DNA of 64,000 nt from Stenotrophomonas sp. NA06056 (GTDB lineage Bacteria; Pseudomonadota; Gammaproteobacteria; Xanthomonadales; Xanthomonadaceae): assembly GCF_013364355.1 (NCBI RefSeq), contig NZ_CP054931.1, forward strand, positions 434,001-498,000, given 5' to 3'. A program made the translations under genes and the position numbers. Shown piece by piece: positions 50,627-59,824 of the stretch (its first letter is position 1; each line of letters opens with the position of its first letter). Below the pieces are notes generated by a model. It saw only the letters and a list, made by a program, of their open reading frames with translations, was not told the origin of the DNA and did no database searches.

Positions 50627-50995
50627 ATGCGCCATCTTGACCAATTCGATGTGCTCGCCAACCTGCGCAACGGTCGCAGCGTTGAACAGTTGCTGGCAGC
50701 CGGCCAGGATGCCGACGGGCGGATCGTCCGCTTTCTGGTCATCCATCTCGAACGGGAAGGGCAGTGGGCAGTGACCTTGCACGAGCTTGCCGACGTGGGC
50801 ACTGCGCAGTATCTGGACATCTACAGCTTTCCCAGCGTCGCGCCAGATCCGGACGACGCGCAGAGCGCATCATTCGCCAGCGTCGAGGCCGCACTGGAGT
50901 ACGCTCGGCGCGCATTGAGTGCGGACATGCGGCGCTTCGTCAATTCAGGTATGGCTGAATCAGAGTACAGGGATACCTATCACCCGCAGTGGTGA
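50627..50995 (+). CDS. Hypothetical protein, 122 aa
   Basis: This is an unrecognised small cytosolic protein starting at ATG 50627 with GGAGGA 4-9 nt upstream. It has FLVIHLEREGQWAVTLHEL and an acidic YSFPSVAPDPDDAQSASFAS segment, then a helix with ALEYARRALSADMRRFVN. No signal peptide or membrane segment is seen. It is monocistronic, after the glmS terminator. The frame is well supported by its ribosome-binding site and clean codon usage. Confidence 0.75.
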   Translation: MRHLDQFDVLANLRNGRSVEQLLAAGQDADGRIVRFLVIHLEREGQWAVTLHELADVGTAQYLDIYSFPSVAPDPDDAQSASFASVEAALEYARRALSADMRRFVNSGMAESEYRDTYHPQW

Positions 50996-51103
50996 AGACT
51001 GCCGAGCAGTGGCGGGTCCGCGCGAGGCTGTGCGGGCCTCCCTCGGTACGGTCGATGGAAGACTCAATCCGCGCGCACCGACGCGCATGACAGGGGGCGG
51101 TAG

Positions 51104-51565
51104 ATGAAGAAGTGGCAGGTGGTTGCACTGGCAGCGTCAATTGCGATGTTGTCTGCGTGTGCGAGTGTCCCGGCAGCGGACAAGGGGCAGATGGAGCTGG
51201 CCAAGACCTTCCCGGTGCCGGAGGAAGGCAAGGCAGGCGTCTATGTCTATCGCAACAGTTTTATCGGCCAGGCACTGAAGAAGGATCTCTGGATCGATGG
51301 CGAATGCCTGGGTGAGACCGCGAACAAGGTGTTCTTCTACACCCTGTTGTCCGGCAACCAGGAACATGCGATCTCGACGGAATCGGAGTTCTCGCCCAAT
51401 GACATCAAGCTGCTTGTCGAGGCGGGAAAGAACTACTTCATCGAGCAGACCATCAAGATGGGGGTGTTCGTTGGTGGCGCCAAACTCACTGTCGTTCCAG
51501 AGGCGGAGGGGCGGCGCCAGGTGGCGCAGTTGAAGCTGGCCCAGAAAGGACAATGCTCCCGATAG
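51104..51565 (+). CDS. DUF2846-family lipoprotein
   Basis: This 153-aa lipoprotein has signal WQVVALAASIAMLSAC (lipidated Cys at residue 19), then a DUF2846 domain: GKAGVYVYRNSFIGQALKKD, LWIDGECLGETANKVFFYTL, NYFIEQTIKMGVFVGGAKL. DUF2846 proteins look like single-domain outer-membrane lipoproteins of unknown function. The residue after the Cys is Ala, so outer-membrane sorting is expected. A 12-bp hairpin with no U-tract (51575-51603) follows. Confidence 0.85.
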   Translation: MKKWQVVALAASIAMLSACASVPAADKGQMELAKTFPVPEEGKAGVYVYRNSFIGQALKKDLWIDGECLGETANKVFFYTLLSGNQEHAISTESEFSPNDIKLLVEAGKNYFIEQTIKMGVFVGGAKLTVVPEAEGRRQVAQLKLAQKGQCSR

Positions 51566-52069
51566 CATCGGGCAGGATGCGCCGGTCGTGAACCGGCGCA
51601 TCCGTACATGCCGCAGCGCATGCGTCGCACCCGCGTTGTCGGCGCGCTGCGGGTCCTGGTATCGGCACCTTCCGCGACGGATCGGGCCTGACCGCCCTGA
51701 CTTTGCAGGGTCGGGCGGTTGCAGTGGTGGCGGCCATCGCTGTGCGAACTTGAGGGCGTGGCACCCACTGCATTCAGCGCCGGTTTCAGCCCGGGTGCGA
51801 TTCTCGGAGGCGTCGAAGGTTCCTACGACGAACTGTCCCATCGATGCCGCTAGTGACCGATGGACGCAGTCGTAGAATCAAGTTGACCGAGATCCGGGTT
51901 GAGTCGTTGAACCCGCCTCGTTCGCGTTGCAGCACCTAGCCCGCCTCCTGGCGAAATGCCAGATCCGGCAAAGTGCGCCAGACGTGCGCTGAAGGGTCTG
52001 TTCCCGGGGAGGGGGCGAATCGGCAGAGCACACTTTTTTGACTTCAGTGACCTGCACCAGGAAACAAGA
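51566..52069. other. Intergenic, hairpin but no gene seen
   Basis: This 504-bp spacer begins with the perfect GGATGCGCCGGT hairpin (51575-51603), probably the 3' end of the DUF2846 lipoprotein mRNA. The rest has no recognised repeat, promoter or credible coding frame; a frame at 51588-51875 has low-complexity Arg/Pro/Ser composition and no ribosome-binding site. A promoter for the CBS gene should lie near its 3' end. Confidence 0.5.
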
Positions 52070-52501
52070 ATGAACGTCCGCGAGCTCCTGCAATCCAAGA
52101 AAGAAGCTGTCATCACCATCGACACGGAAGACACGATCGGTGCCGCCGCACACAAGATGAGCGCGAATAAAATCGCCGCACTGGTCGTGATGAAGGATGA
52201 TGCCCCGGTCGGCATCATTTCCGAGAAGGACATCGTCCGCAGCCTGGCCGATGATGGCCCGCAGGCGGGCCGACGGGTGATTTCCAGCCTGCAGTCCACC
52301 GGCCTGGAAGGCATCGCGCCGGACGCCACGCTGAAGCAGGCCATGTCCCTGATGACCTACTCGCGTCGTCGCCACCTGATGGTCACCGACGGCAACCAGC
52401 TGGTCGGCATCCTCAGCCTGGGTGACATCGTGAAGAACCTGCTGGGCGAGCTGGAGCTGGAAAAGGCCGTGCTGCAGGACATCTACATGGCGGCCCACTG
52501 A
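52070..52501 (+). CDS. CBS-pair domain protein
   Basis: This 143-aa protein consists only of two CBS motifs: VITIDTEDTIGAAAHKMSANKIAALVVMKDD with VGIISEKDIVRSLADDG, and ATLKQAMSLMTYSRRRHLMVTDG with LVGILSLGDIVKNLLGELE. Stand-alone CBS pairs bind adenosine nucleotides and act as energy sensors. The start at 52070 has AGGAAACA just upstream. It is followed by a hairpin (52524-52546) and a GTAG palindrome. The partner is unknown. Confidence 0.9.
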   Translation: MNVRELLQSKKEAVITIDTEDTIGAAAHKMSANKIAALVVMKDDAPVGIISEKDIVRSLADDGPQAGRRVISSLQSTGLEGIAPDATLKQAMSLMTYSRRRHLMVTDGNQLVGILSLGDIVKNLLGELELEKAVLQDIYMAAH

Positions 52502-52523
52502 GGCCCGCGCAGTACGATGAGAC

Positions 52524-52546
52524 GAAGCCGGGCATTGCCCGGCTTC
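52524..52546 (+). terminator. Hairpin after the CBS gene
   Basis: A perfect 10-bp stem (GAAGCCGGGC) with a 3-nt loop is followed by TTCGTT, 23 bp after the CBS stop codon. It is probably a terminator. Confidence 0.7.
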
Positions 52547-52553
52547 TTCGTTG

Positions 52554-52575
52554 GTAGCGCCGGGCCATGCCCGGC
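52554..52575. repeat. GTAG/SMAG palindrome
   Basis: GTAGCGCCGGGC-CAT-GCCCGGC lies immediately after the CBS terminator hairpin and before the convergent VOC gene. Confidence 0.8.
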
Positions 52576-52593
52576 GAGCGCGTAGCGCAGGAA

Positions 52594-53022
52594 TCAGAAG
52601 CTGACCTTGACCGAATCGGCGCTGTAGTTCGCCGGGCCGTGGTAGACCACTTCGATGTTGTTGCCATCCGGGTCGAGCACGAAGGCGCCGTAGTAGCCGG
52701 GATGGTAAGGGCGCTCGCCGGGCGCGCCGTTGTCCTTGCCGCCCGCCGACAGTGCGGCGGTGTGGAAGGCGTCGACGGTAGCGCTGTCGCGGGCCTGGAA
52801 AGCCAGATGGTGGCGGCCGGTCAGCTGGCCGGCCGCAGCCTCGCTGCTCGCACTTGAAATGAACAGCTCGTCGGCCCAGAAGTAGTCATCGCCTTCGCCG
52901 GCCACCGGGATGCCGATGGTGTCGAACACCGCCTGGTAGAAGCGGCGGCTGGCGGCCAGATCGCGTACGACCAGCTGGATGTGGTCGATCAATCGCCCGC
53001 GGTGCAGTTCCATCGTTTCCAT
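52594..53022 (-). CDS. VOC-family (glyoxalase-like) protein
   Basis: This 142-aa VOC protein has DHIQLVVRDLAASRRFYQAV at the N terminus (metal-ligand His in HIQL), YFWADELFISSASSE, GRHHLAFQARDSATVDAFHT, and GYYGAFVLDPDGNNIEVVYHG, the family ending with a conserved Glu. The start at 53022 has GAGG about 5 nt upstream. The domain resembles fosfomycin/glyoxalase-type proteins; the substrate is not known. It is upstream of, and in the same direction as, gloA's downstream REP pair but not in the same transcript. Confidence 0.85.
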   Translation of the reverse strand: METMELHRGRLIDHIQLVVRDLAASRRFYQAVFDTIGIPVAGEGDDYFWADELFISSASSEAAAGQLTGRHHLAFQARDSATVDAFHTAALSAGGKDNGAPGERPYHPGYYGAFVLDPDGNNIEVVYHGPANYSADSVKVSF

Positions 53023-53054
53023 ACGAACCTCGCAAAAAAAGGGGGACGGAGTCG

Positions 53055-53126
53055 GTAGCGCCGGGCCGTGCCCGGCGAGCGCGCAGCGCGGCCTGCTCAA
53101 GGCCGCCGGGCATGGCCCGGCGCTAC
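53055..53126. repeat. GTAG/SMAG dimer, GCGCCGGGC type
   Basis: Two GTAGCGCCGGGC palindromes face each other (53055-53076 and 53105-53126) between the VOC and gloA genes. Confidence 0.85.
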
Positions 53127-53148
53127 CGGAATTGTGCCCCTTTCTGGG

Positions 53149-53667
53149 TCAGGCGTTGGAGATGATCTCGACCCAGTAGCCGTCCGGGTCCTTGATGAAT
53201 GCGAGGTTCTTCATGCGGCCGTCGGTCAGGCGCTTCTGGAAGGCCACACCCAGGTCCTCGAAGCGCTGGCAGGCCGCTTCGATGTCCGGCACCGACACGC
53301 AGATGTGGCCGAAGCCGCGCGGGTCGCTGTTGCCGTCGTGGTAGACCGCGCCGTCCTGGTTCTCGGTGCCATGGTTGTGGGTCAGCTCCAGCACGCCCGG
53401 CAGGCCGGCCATCCACAGGCGGCGGGTGTCGTCGTCTTCCGGCACGGTGGTGCCAGCCGGAACGTAGGCCAGGAAGTACAGGCTGAACTTGGCGTCGGCG
53501 AAGTCGCGCTTGTCGATCAACTGGTAGCCCAGCACGCGGGTGTAGAAGTCCAGCGAAGCGGTGGCGTCCTTGACCCGCAGCATGGTGTGGTTGAAGACGA
53601 AGCCGGTGGTTTCGGCCGGGGCCTGGGCGGCGACGCCGGGGACATCGCGCAGGGCGGGAATGGTCAT
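53149..53667 (-). CDS. gloA: Lactoylglutathione lyase (glyoxalase I)
   Basis: This 172-aa enzyme converts the methylglyoxal-glutathione hemithioacetal to S-lactoylglutathione. It has the long-form glyoxalase I layout: FNHTMLRVKDATASLDFYTRVLG, LELTHNHGTE (metal Glu), GFGHICVSVPDIEAACQRF (metal His), and DPDGYWVEIIS (metal Glu). The length (about 170-180 aa) and the long insert in the first half fit the eukaryote-like class known to prefer Zn2+. It protects against methylglyoxal, which can arise from glycerol metabolism. Confidence 0.93.
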   Translation of the reverse strand: MTIPALRDVPGVAAQAPAETTGFVFNHTMLRVKDATASLDFYTRVLGYQLIDKRDFADAKFSLYFLAYVPAGTTVPEDDDTRRLWMAGLPGVLELTHNHGTENQDGAVYHDGNSDPRGFGHICVSVPDIEAACQRFEDLGVAFQKRLTDGRMKNLAFIKDPDGYWVEIISNA

Positions 53668-53793
53668 GGGGGAGGTCCTTCAGACAGGGCCGTTGCCGGC
53701 CGGATGGGGGTCATTCTACGGGCCGGCAGCTGACGGCACCGCGACGTACAATGGTTGGATCGCACCGTTCCGTCCTGATGACCATTGCCCGCC

Positions 53794-54906
53794 ATGTCGC
53801 AGCGTGAATGGGTGGCTGCCGCCATCCGCAAGATCGAAGCCGATTTCAATCGTTCCGCCGATACCCACCTGATCCCGCTGGCCTTGCCCGGGTTCGATGG
53901 CATCGAGGTGTACCTGAAGGATGAATCGAGCCATCCCACCGGCAGCCTCAAGCACCGGCTGGCGCGCTCGCTGTTCCTGTATGCGCTGGCCAACGGCTGG
54001 CTGCGTGAAGGGCGGCCGGTGATCGAGGCCTCCAGCGGCTCCACTGCCGTATCCGAGGCCTACTTCGCGCGACTGCTCGGCCTGCCGTTCATCGCGGTGA
54101 TGCCGGCCACGACGTCGCCGGAGAAGATCGCGGCGATCGAGTTCCATGGTGGCCGCTGCCATCTGGTCGAGCGCGCATGCGACCTCAACTGCGATTCGGA
54201 AAAGCTGGCCCGCGAAACCGGCGGCCACTTCATGGACCAGTTCACCTACGCCGAGCGCGCCACCGACTGGCGTGCCAACAACAACATCGCCGAATCCATC
54301 TTCAAGCAGATGGCCGAGGAGCCCAGCCCGATTCCGGACTGGATCGTGTGCAGCCCCGGTACCGGCGGTACTGCGGCAACGCTCGGGCGCTACGTCAGCT
54401 ATCGCCGGCATGACACCCGCATCCTGTGTGCGGACCCGGAAGTCTCGGTGTTCTTCGACGGCTACCAGGCCGCACTGGCCGGCGGCACCGAGTGGCGCGG
54501 CATGACCTGCAGCGGTGGCTCGCGGGTGGAAGGTATCGGCCGGCCGCGTGTGGAGTCGAGCTTCATCCCGACCAGTGTCGATGCCATGGTGAAGGTGCCC
54601 GATGCCTTGAGCCTGGCTGCGATGCGCCACGTCAGCCGGCAGCTGGGGCGCCGTGTCGGTGGCTCCACCGGTACCAATTTCATCGGCGTGCTGCAGGCCG
54701 CGCAGTGGATGCGCGAGGCCGGCCGCCAGGGCAGCATCGTCAGCATCCTCTGTGACAGCGGCGATCGCTACGCGCACAGCTATTACGACCCCGCCTGGTA
54801 TGTGCGTCAGGGAATCGATGTGGACGCGGCCGACGCGCAGGTCGCCGCAGCAGTAGCCGGGCAGGGCCTGCCCGCACTGCCGTGGTGCAGCCTGGAAGCG
54901 CTGTAA
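53794..54906 (+). CDS. PLP-dependent cysteine synthase-family enzyme
   Basis: This 370-aa fold-type II PLP enzyme has lysine 53 in [14 protein letters not shown] as the Schiff-base Lys, [20 protein letters not shown] as the substrate loop and [12 protein letters not shown] as the PLP-phosphate loop. The C-terminal [16 protein letters not shown] resembles the Cds1/L-cysteine desulfhydrase-like branch rather than CysK or CysM. It may degrade or make cysteine; the reaction cannot be fixed from sequence alone. It starts at ATG 53794 (a TTG 9 nt earlier is possible). Confidence 0.85.
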   Translation: MSQREWVAAAIRKIEADFNRSADTHLIPLALPGFDGIEVYLKDESSHPTGSLKHRLARSLFLYALANGWLREGRPVIEASSGSTAVSEAYFARLLGLPFIAVMPATTSPEKIAAIEFHGGRCHLVERACDLNCDSEKLARETGGHFMDQFTYAERATDWRANNNIAESIFKQMAEEPSPIPDWIVCSPGTGGTAATLGRYVSYRRHDTRILCADPEVSVFFDGYQAALAGGTEWRGMTCSGGSRVEGIGRPRVESSFIPTSVDAMVKVPDALSLAAMRHVSRQLGRRVGGSTGTNFIGVLQAAQWMREAGRQGSIVSILCDSGDRYAHSYYDPAWYVRQGIDVDAADAQVAAAVAGQGLPALPWCSLEAL

Positions 54907-54921
54907 GCCCGTCAGGCATCC

Positions 54922-54977
54922 GCCGGGCATGGCCCGGCGCTACCAAGACAGGTCGGTAGCGCCGGGCCATGCCCGGC
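54922..54977. repeat. GTAG/SMAG dimer
   Basis: Facing palindromes of the GCGCCGGGC type (54922-54943 and 54956-54977) are separated by 12 bp, between the PLP enzyme and a convergent hypothetical gene. Confidence 0.85.
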
Positions 54978-55003
54978 GAGCGCAGCGGCGCATTGGATCG
55001 CGC

Positions 55004-55408
55004 TCAATACCCCGCGGCCATGAACGCATCCAGCACCGCATCGCGCAGGGCATCGGGCAGGGCCTCGATCTCCACGGCGCGGTCGTCCAGATGCAGACGC
55101 GGGTCCAAGCTGCTGGCCCGGCCCTGGGCCAATGCCTGCAGCCACAGCAGCACGCAGATGACGAACTCGCGCTCGTGGCCGAGCTGCACCTGGCTGGCGC
55201 CGCGTTCGATCACTTCGAACGGATACCATTCCTGCTCGTCAGTGAACCTGCCGCCCTGGTGTTGCAACGCCTGCAGCTGTTGCAGATGGCGCGGCGCATC
55301 GTCGCTCGCATCGCACAGCGCGGCGATCCAGGCCAGCTCGGTCGGGCTGGCCGACAGCGCCAGCGACGGTGAACGTACTGCGGATGGAGCTGGAGCCAGA
55401 CCTTCCAT
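55004..55408 (-). CDS. Hypothetical protein, 134 aa
   Basis: This is an unrecognised soluble protein. It starts at ATG 55408, which has GGAGG about 6-9 nt upstream. Segments include TELAWIAALCDASDDAPRHL, EQEWYPFEVIERGASQVQLG and REFVICVLLWLQAL, then an acidic helix and the ending DAVLDAFMAAGY. There is no signal peptide. It is divergent from oligopeptidase A. Codon usage is typical of the window, so it looks native. Confidence 0.7.
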   Translation of the reverse strand: MEGLAPAPSAVRSPSLALSASPTELAWIAALCDASDDAPRHLQQLQALQHQGGRFTDEQEWYPFEVIERGASQVQLGHEREFVICVLLWLQALAQGRASSLDPRLHLDDRAVEIEALPDALRDAVLDAFMAAGY

Positions 55409-55578
55409 GTGGGGCCTCCTCGACACGTTCCGCTGCGGTCTCCCCCGCGTCGCCAGCTTCAGCCGACGGCCGTAAGGCCGACGTGAACAATGGCCCGCTG
55501 CCCCTTGTCTGCCGGCCCGGCAAACGCCATATCGATCTGGCTGCCCGCACTGCCGGGCCCGTACTCTGGAGACCTGCC

Positions 55579-57609
55579 GTGACCGCTGCCAACCCCCTGC
55601 TCGATTCTTCCGGCCTGCCGCGCTTCGAGGCGATCCGCCCCGAGCATGTGGCGCCGGCGCTGGACGTGCTGCTGGCGCAGGCCGAGGCGGCGGTCAGCGC
55701 TGCCGAGCAGGTGCAGCCGGTCAGCTGGCAGGCCTTCGTTACTCCGCTGGATGATGTCACCGAGCGCCTGTGGCGCGCCTGGGGCCTGGTCGGCCATCTG
55801 CAGGGCGTGGTCAACACGCCGGAGCTGCGTGAGGCATACAACAGCAACCTGCCGCGGGTGACCCGCTTTGCCAGTGCGCTGGGCCAGAACCTGGCGTTGT
55901 ACCGCCAGTACCAGGCCCTGGCTGCCAGCGCCGAAGCGGCGGATTTCGATGAGGCGCGCCGCAAGGTCCTGGAAAACACCCTGCGTGATTTCCGCTTGGG
56001 CGGCGCCGAACTGGATGCGGACGCGCAGCAGCGTTTCGCGGCGATCAAGGAAGAGCTGTCGGCGCTGTCGGCGAAGTTCTCGCAGAACGTGCTCGACGCC
56101 ACCGATGCGTGGTCGTTGATCGTCGAAGATCCCGCGCGTCTGGCGGGCGTGCCGGACGACGTGAAAGCTGCGGCGCGTGCTGCAGCGGAGAAGGATGGCA
56201 AGACGGGCTGGAAGCTGACCCTGCAGATGCCGTGCTACCTGCCGGTGCAGACCTGGGGCGAGGACCGCGACCTGCGCGAGATCCTGTACCGCGCCAGCGC
56301 GCAACGCGCGTCCGAGTTCGGCGACGACGCGCTGGACAACGGTGGCAACATCGACCGCATCCTTGCACTGCGTGCCGAGCTGGCAGCGCTGCTGGGCTTT
56401 GATTCCTACGCCGACTATTCGGTAGCCACCAAGATGGCCAAGGACCCCGCCGAAGTGCTGGGTTTCCTGCGCGACCTCGCCGCGCGCGCCAAGCCATTCG
56501 CTGCCCAGGACCGTGCCGAACTGGAGCAGTTCGCCCGCGAGCATCTCGGTATCGACAGCCTGCAGGCCTGGGATCTCGCCTTCGCCGCCGATCGCCTGAA
56601 GCAGGCGCGTTACAGCTATTCGGAGCAGGAAGTGAAGCAGTACTTCACCGAGCCGAAGGTGCTCGGCGGCCTGTTTTCTGTGATCGAACAGCTGTACGGC
56701 CTGCGTGTGCAGGAAGACAGCGCGCCGGTCTGGCATGAGGATGTGCGCTTTTTCCGTTTGGTGGATGCGCAGGGCAGCCTGGTGGGCCAGTTCTATCTGG
56801 ATCTGTACGCCCGCGAGGGCAAGCGTGGCGGCGCGTGGATGGATGACTGCCGCAACCGCCGCGAGCGCGCCGATGGCAGCGTGCAGACGCCGCTGGTGTA
56901 CCTGGTGTGCAACTTCGGCCGTGGCGCCGACGGCAAGCCGGCGACCTTCAGCCACAACGAAGTGACCACGTTGTTCCATGAAATGGGCCATGGCCTGCAC
57001 CAGCTGCTGACCCGCATCGGTGAACTCGGTGTGGCCGGCATCAACGGCGTGGAGTGGGATGCGGTGGAGCTGCCGAGCCAGTTCATGGAGAACTTCTGCT
57101 GGGAATGGGACCACCTGCAGGGCATGACGGCGCATGTGGACAGCGGCGAGCCGCTGCCGCGCGCGCTGTACGACCGCATGCTGGCCGCACGCAATTTCCA
57201 CAGTGGCATGGCGACCGTGCGCCAGCTTGAATTCGGCCTGTTCGACATGCTGCTGCACAGCCAGTTCGAAGCCGCGCAGGACAGCGTGCTGGCACTGCTT
57301 GAGCGCGTGCGTGCGGAAGTGGCGGTGAACCATCCGCCAAGCTGGAATCGCTTCCCGCACCAGTTCAGCCACATCTTCGCCGGTGGCTATGCCGCCGGTT
57401 ACTACAGCTATAAATGGGCCGAAGTGCTGAGCGCCGATGCCTACGCTGCGTTCGAGGAAGCACCGCAGGCGCTGGCTGCAACCGGGGCGCGTTTCCGCGA
57501 CGAAGTGCTGTCGCGCGGTGGCAGCCGGCCGGCCGCCGAGAACTTCAAGGCCTTCCGCGGCCGCGCACCGCAGATCGACGCACTGCTGCGTCATTCGGGC
57601 ATGGCGTAA
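55579..57609 (+). CDS. prlC: Oligopeptidase A, M3-family metallopeptidase
   Basis: This cytosolic zinc endopeptidase of about 676 aa degrades signal peptides and other short peptides. The zinc site is FHEMGHGLH (His467, Glu468, His471), with the downstream ligand Glu in WDAVELPSQFMENFCWEW. The N terminus TAANPLLDSSGLPRFEAIRP and the C terminus VLSRGGSRPAAENFKAFRGR match the OpdA/Dcp group. GTG 55579 is taken as the start (GGAG at about 8 nt upstream), which gives the expected E. coli-like length of about 680 aa. Confidence 0.93.
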   Translation: MTAANPLLDSSGLPRFEAIRPEHVAPALDVLLAQAEAAVSAAEQVQPVSWQAFVTPLDDVTERLWRAWGLVGHLQGVVNTPELREAYNSNLPRVTRFASALGQNLALYRQYQALAASAEAADFDEARRKVLENTLRDFRLGGAELDADAQQRFAAIKEELSALSAKFSQNVLDATDAWSLIVEDPARLAGVPDDVKAAARAAAEKDGKTGWKLTLQMPCYLPVQTWGEDRDLREILYRASAQRASEFGDDALDNGGNIDRILALRAELAALLGFDSYADYSVATKMAKDPAEVLGFLRDLAARAKPFAAQDRAELEQFAREHLGIDSLQAWDLAFAADRLKQARYSYSEQEVKQYFTEPKVLGGLFSVIEQLYGLRVQEDSAPVWHEDVRFFRLVDAQGSLVGQFYLDLYAREGKRGGAWMDDCRNRRERADGSVQTPLVYLVCNFGRGADGKPATFSHNEVTTLFHEMGHGLHQLLTRIGELGVAGINGVEWDAVELPSQFMENFCWEWDHLQGMTAHVDSGEPLPRALYDRMLAARNFHSGMATVRQLEFGLFDMLLHSQFEAAQDSVLALLERVRAEVAVNHPPSWNRFPHQFSHIFAGGYAAGYYSYKWAEVLSADAYAAFEEAPQALAATGARFRDEVLSRGGSRPAAENFKAFRGRAPQIDALLRHSGMA

Positions 57610-57622
57610 GCACGTCACCACC

Positions 57623-57697
57623 ATCCACGCATGGCGTGGATCTACTGGAAATCGATGTTTGATGCCCGGGTGCGTGCCAACCAAGGTTGGCATCTAC
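57623..57697. repeat. Two GTAG-type palindromes
   Basis: ATCCACGC-ATG-GCGTGGAT-CTAC (57623-57645) and GTGCCAACC...GGTTGGCATCTAC (57674-57697) both end in the reverse GTAG tag, after the prlC stop codon. Confidence 0.75.
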
Positions 57698-57716
57698 CGG
57701 GTGCGGTGGCCCGGGT

Positions 57717-58517
57717 TCACTCGGCGTAGATCATCTTCCGGGTCATGCCGCCATCGACGATGAAATCCTGGCCTGTAGTGAAGCCGGACAGCGACGACAG
57801 CAGGTACACCGCCAGCGCGCCGATATCCTGCGGTTGCCCGACCCGACCCACCGGATGCTGGGCATGGTCGATGGCTGAGTACTGCGGCACGTGCCGGCGC
57901 GATGGCGCCTGCCACGCGTCGGTGCTGATCCAGCCGGGGCTGATGCTGTTCACCCGCACCGCTGGCCCGGCACTGATCGCCAGTGCATGGGTGAAGGCCA
58001 CCAGCCCGCCCTTGGCCGCTGCGTAGGCTTCGCTGTGCGCTTCGGACTGCCAGGCACGCGTCGATGCGATGTTGATGATCGCGCCTGCATCCGCCGACAG
58101 TGCCGGCAATGCGTGCTTGCTGCACAGGAACGCGCCATGCAGCGACGATAGCCGGCGCTGCCATTCTTCCCAGTCCATGTCCTGCAGCAGGGTGCCGTGC
58201 GGCCCGGCGATGCCGGCATTGTTGACCAGGCCGTCGATGCGACCGAAGCGTTGCAGCGCCACCGCGATGAAGTCGCGCACGCTGGTTTCGTCGGTGATGT
58301 CCAGCCGCTGGAACGCGGCATCCTCACCGCGCTGCCATTCGGCGAGGCAGGCTTCGCCCGCCTCCACATCCAGATCGCCGATCAGCACCCGGCCGCCGGC
58401 CCCAAGCACCGCCTGGGCGATGCCGCGGCCGATGCCGTTGGCGCCACCGGTGACCAGCACGACCCTGTCGTGCAGCGGCGCGACCGGCCAGGTGGCAATC
58501 GGCGGCACCGCGCTCAT
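57717..58517 (-). CDS. Short-chain dehydrogenase/reductase (classical SDR)
   Basis: This 266-aa protein has cofactor motif VVLVTGGANGIGRGIAQAVL (TGxxxGxG), LVNNAGIAG (NNAG), Ser in INIASTRAW, catalytic YAAAK and the SPGWISTDAW ending motif. It resembles 3-oxoacyl-ACP reductase/alcohol dehydrogenase-like SDRs; the substrate is unknown. Its start overlaps the stop of the DUF1415 gene by 4 bp (ATGA), so the two are translated together. Confidence 0.9.
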   Translation of the reverse strand: MSAVPPIATWPVAPLHDRVVLVTGGANGIGRGIAQAVLGAGGRVLIGDLDVEAGEACLAEWQRGEDAAFQRLDITDETSVRDFIAVALQRFGRIDGLVNNAGIAGPHGTLLQDMDWEEWQRRLSSLHGAFLCSKHALPALSADAGAIINIASTRAWQSEAHSEAYAAAKGGLVAFTHALAISAGPAVRVNSISPGWISTDAWQAPSRRHVPQYSAIDHAQHPVGRVGQPQDIGALAVYLLSSLSGFTTGQDFIVDGGMTRKMIYAE

Positions 58518-59080
58518 GACAGGTCTTCACCGCGCAGGCGGCGGTGCCAGCCCTCAACACCGATCCGGTCCAGGGTCTGGATGTTGCGCTCGACGATCAC
58601 GTCCGGGTCCGGGTAGACATCCACCGCGCGTGCCACGCTGTCTTCGCGCAGCAGGTGCAGGGTGGGGTAGGGCGCGCGGTTGGTGTAGTTGCTGGCGTCA
58701 TCGGCGGCGACGCCATCGAACTGGTAGTCCGGATGGAAGCTGGCCACCTGCAGGATGCCCTGCAGGTCCAGCGCCTCGATCGCCGCATCGGCGTTGTCGA
58801 GGAAGTCGTTGTAGTCGAGGAAGTCGGTCAGCACCTGCGGATGCACGATCAAGGTGGTATCGATCTGCTCGGCCGGTGTGTCGCGCAGCAGCACCAGTTC
58901 TTCAGCCAGTTCTTCCACCAGGGCTTCCGGTGTGGTCGCGTCGCTCAGCACGATGCGGACCTGATCCTTCACGTACACCGCCTTGGCGAACGGGCACAGG
59001 TTCAAGCCGATGACGATGCGCTCCAGCCACAGGCGGGTGGCAGAGATCGGGTCATCGGTGGGCAGGGGGGTGTCGGTCAT
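58514..59080 (-). CDS. DUF1415 protein
   Basis: This 188-aa soluble protein has the DUF1415 pattern: SATRLWLERIVIGLNLCPFA, VRIVLSDATTPEALVEELAE, TLIVHPQVLTDFLDYNDFLD, NRAPYPTLHLLREDSV and ERNIQTLDRIGVEGW. A CPFA cysteine is conserved in the family. Function is not established. It is encoded just before, and overlapping, the SDR gene. A second in-frame ATG (59089) is possible; 59080 is preferred slightly because the first has no ribosome-binding site. Confidence 0.85.
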   Translation of the reverse strand: MTDTPLPTDDPISATRLWLERIVIGLNLCPFAKAVYVKDQVRIVLSDATTPEALVEELAEELVLLRDTPAEQIDTTLIVHPQVLTDFLDYNDFLDNADAAIEALDLQGILQVASFHPDYQFDGVAADDASNYTNRAPYPTLHLLREDSVARAVDVYPDPDVIVERNIQTLDRIGVEGWHRRLRGEDLS

Positions 59081-59186
59081 GGCGGGCACATCGGCTGGCG
59101 GGTGCCATCATTGTAGGCGCGTCGCTGGCAACGCGCCGTCCTGCCGCTGCGGCTTGGTACTCGCCGGGCCACACCGGCGAAAACCC

Positions 59187-59669
59187 TCAATCGCGGAAGT
59201 TGTTGAACTGCAGCGGCAGCTCGAACTTGCCGGCCTTCAGCACAGCGATGGCGTCCTGCAGGTCGTCGCGCTTCTTGCCCATCACCCGCAGCTTGTCGCC
59301 GTTGATCTGGGTTTCCACCTTGAGCTTGGCTTCCTTCAGCGCCGCAGCGATCTTCTTGGCGATCTTCTGCTCGATGCCCTGCTTGACGGTGATCTTCTGC
59401 CGGGCCTGCGCCAGGTTGGTTTCCACATCGCCATATTCCAGGCTGAGCACGTCGATGCTGCGGGCGGCCAGGCGTGCGCGCAGGATGTCGTTCATCTGCT
59501 TGAGCTGGAACTCGCTCGGCGCGGACTGGGTGATCACTTCACCCTCGCGCTCGAACCTGGCCTCCACGCCCTTGAAGTCGAAACGGGTGGCAAGCTCGCG
59601 GTTGGCCTGGTCGAGCGCATTGGTCAGTTCGTGGGTGTCGACTTCGGACACAACGTCGAAGGAAGGCAT
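59187..59669 (-). CDS. yajQ: YajQ-family cyclic di-GMP-binding protein
   Basis: This 160-aa protein begins with the family N terminus MPSFDVVSEVDTHELTNALD, contains RFDFKGVEARFE and EGEVITQSAPSEFQLKQMND, and ends with FELPLQFNNFRD. In Xanthomonas a homologue binds c-di-GMP and acts with a LysR-type regulator to control virulence genes, so this protein may do the same. In other genera YajQ has also been linked to nucleic-acid binding. It starts at ATG 59669. Confidence 0.93.
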   Translation of the reverse strand: MPSFDVVSEVDTHELTNALDQANRELATRFDFKGVEARFEREGEVITQSAPSEFQLKQMNDILRARLAARSIDVLSLEYGDVETNLAQARQKITVKQGIEQKIAKKIAAALKEAKLKVETQINGDKLRVMGKKRDDLQDAIAVLKAGKFELPLQFNNFRD

Positions 59670-59733
59670 GGGCGAGGCTCCGCAGGTTTCAGTGGTGGCC
59701 ATTCTATCGTGCGGGGCCACGTGCCCGCTTTCT

Positions 59734-59795
59734 GTAGAGCCGAGGCCATGCTCGGCTGCATTGTGAAGAACAGCCGGGCATGGCCTCGGCTCTAC
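59734..59795. repeat. GTAG/SMAG dimer, GAGCCGAG type
   Basis: Two facing palindromes GTAGAGCCGAG(G)C-CATG-type (59734-59757 and 59772-59795) lie between yajQ and the divergent DMT exporter. Confidence 0.85.
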
Positions 59796-59824
59796 AGATG
59801 GCAACGACCGGGCGATAATGTGCC

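Noticed and set aside
51588..51875. 95-codon frame after the DUF2846 lipoprotein
   Set aside because: Arg/Pro/Ser/Cys low-complexity composition, no ribosome-binding site, and it begins inside a transcript-end hairpin.
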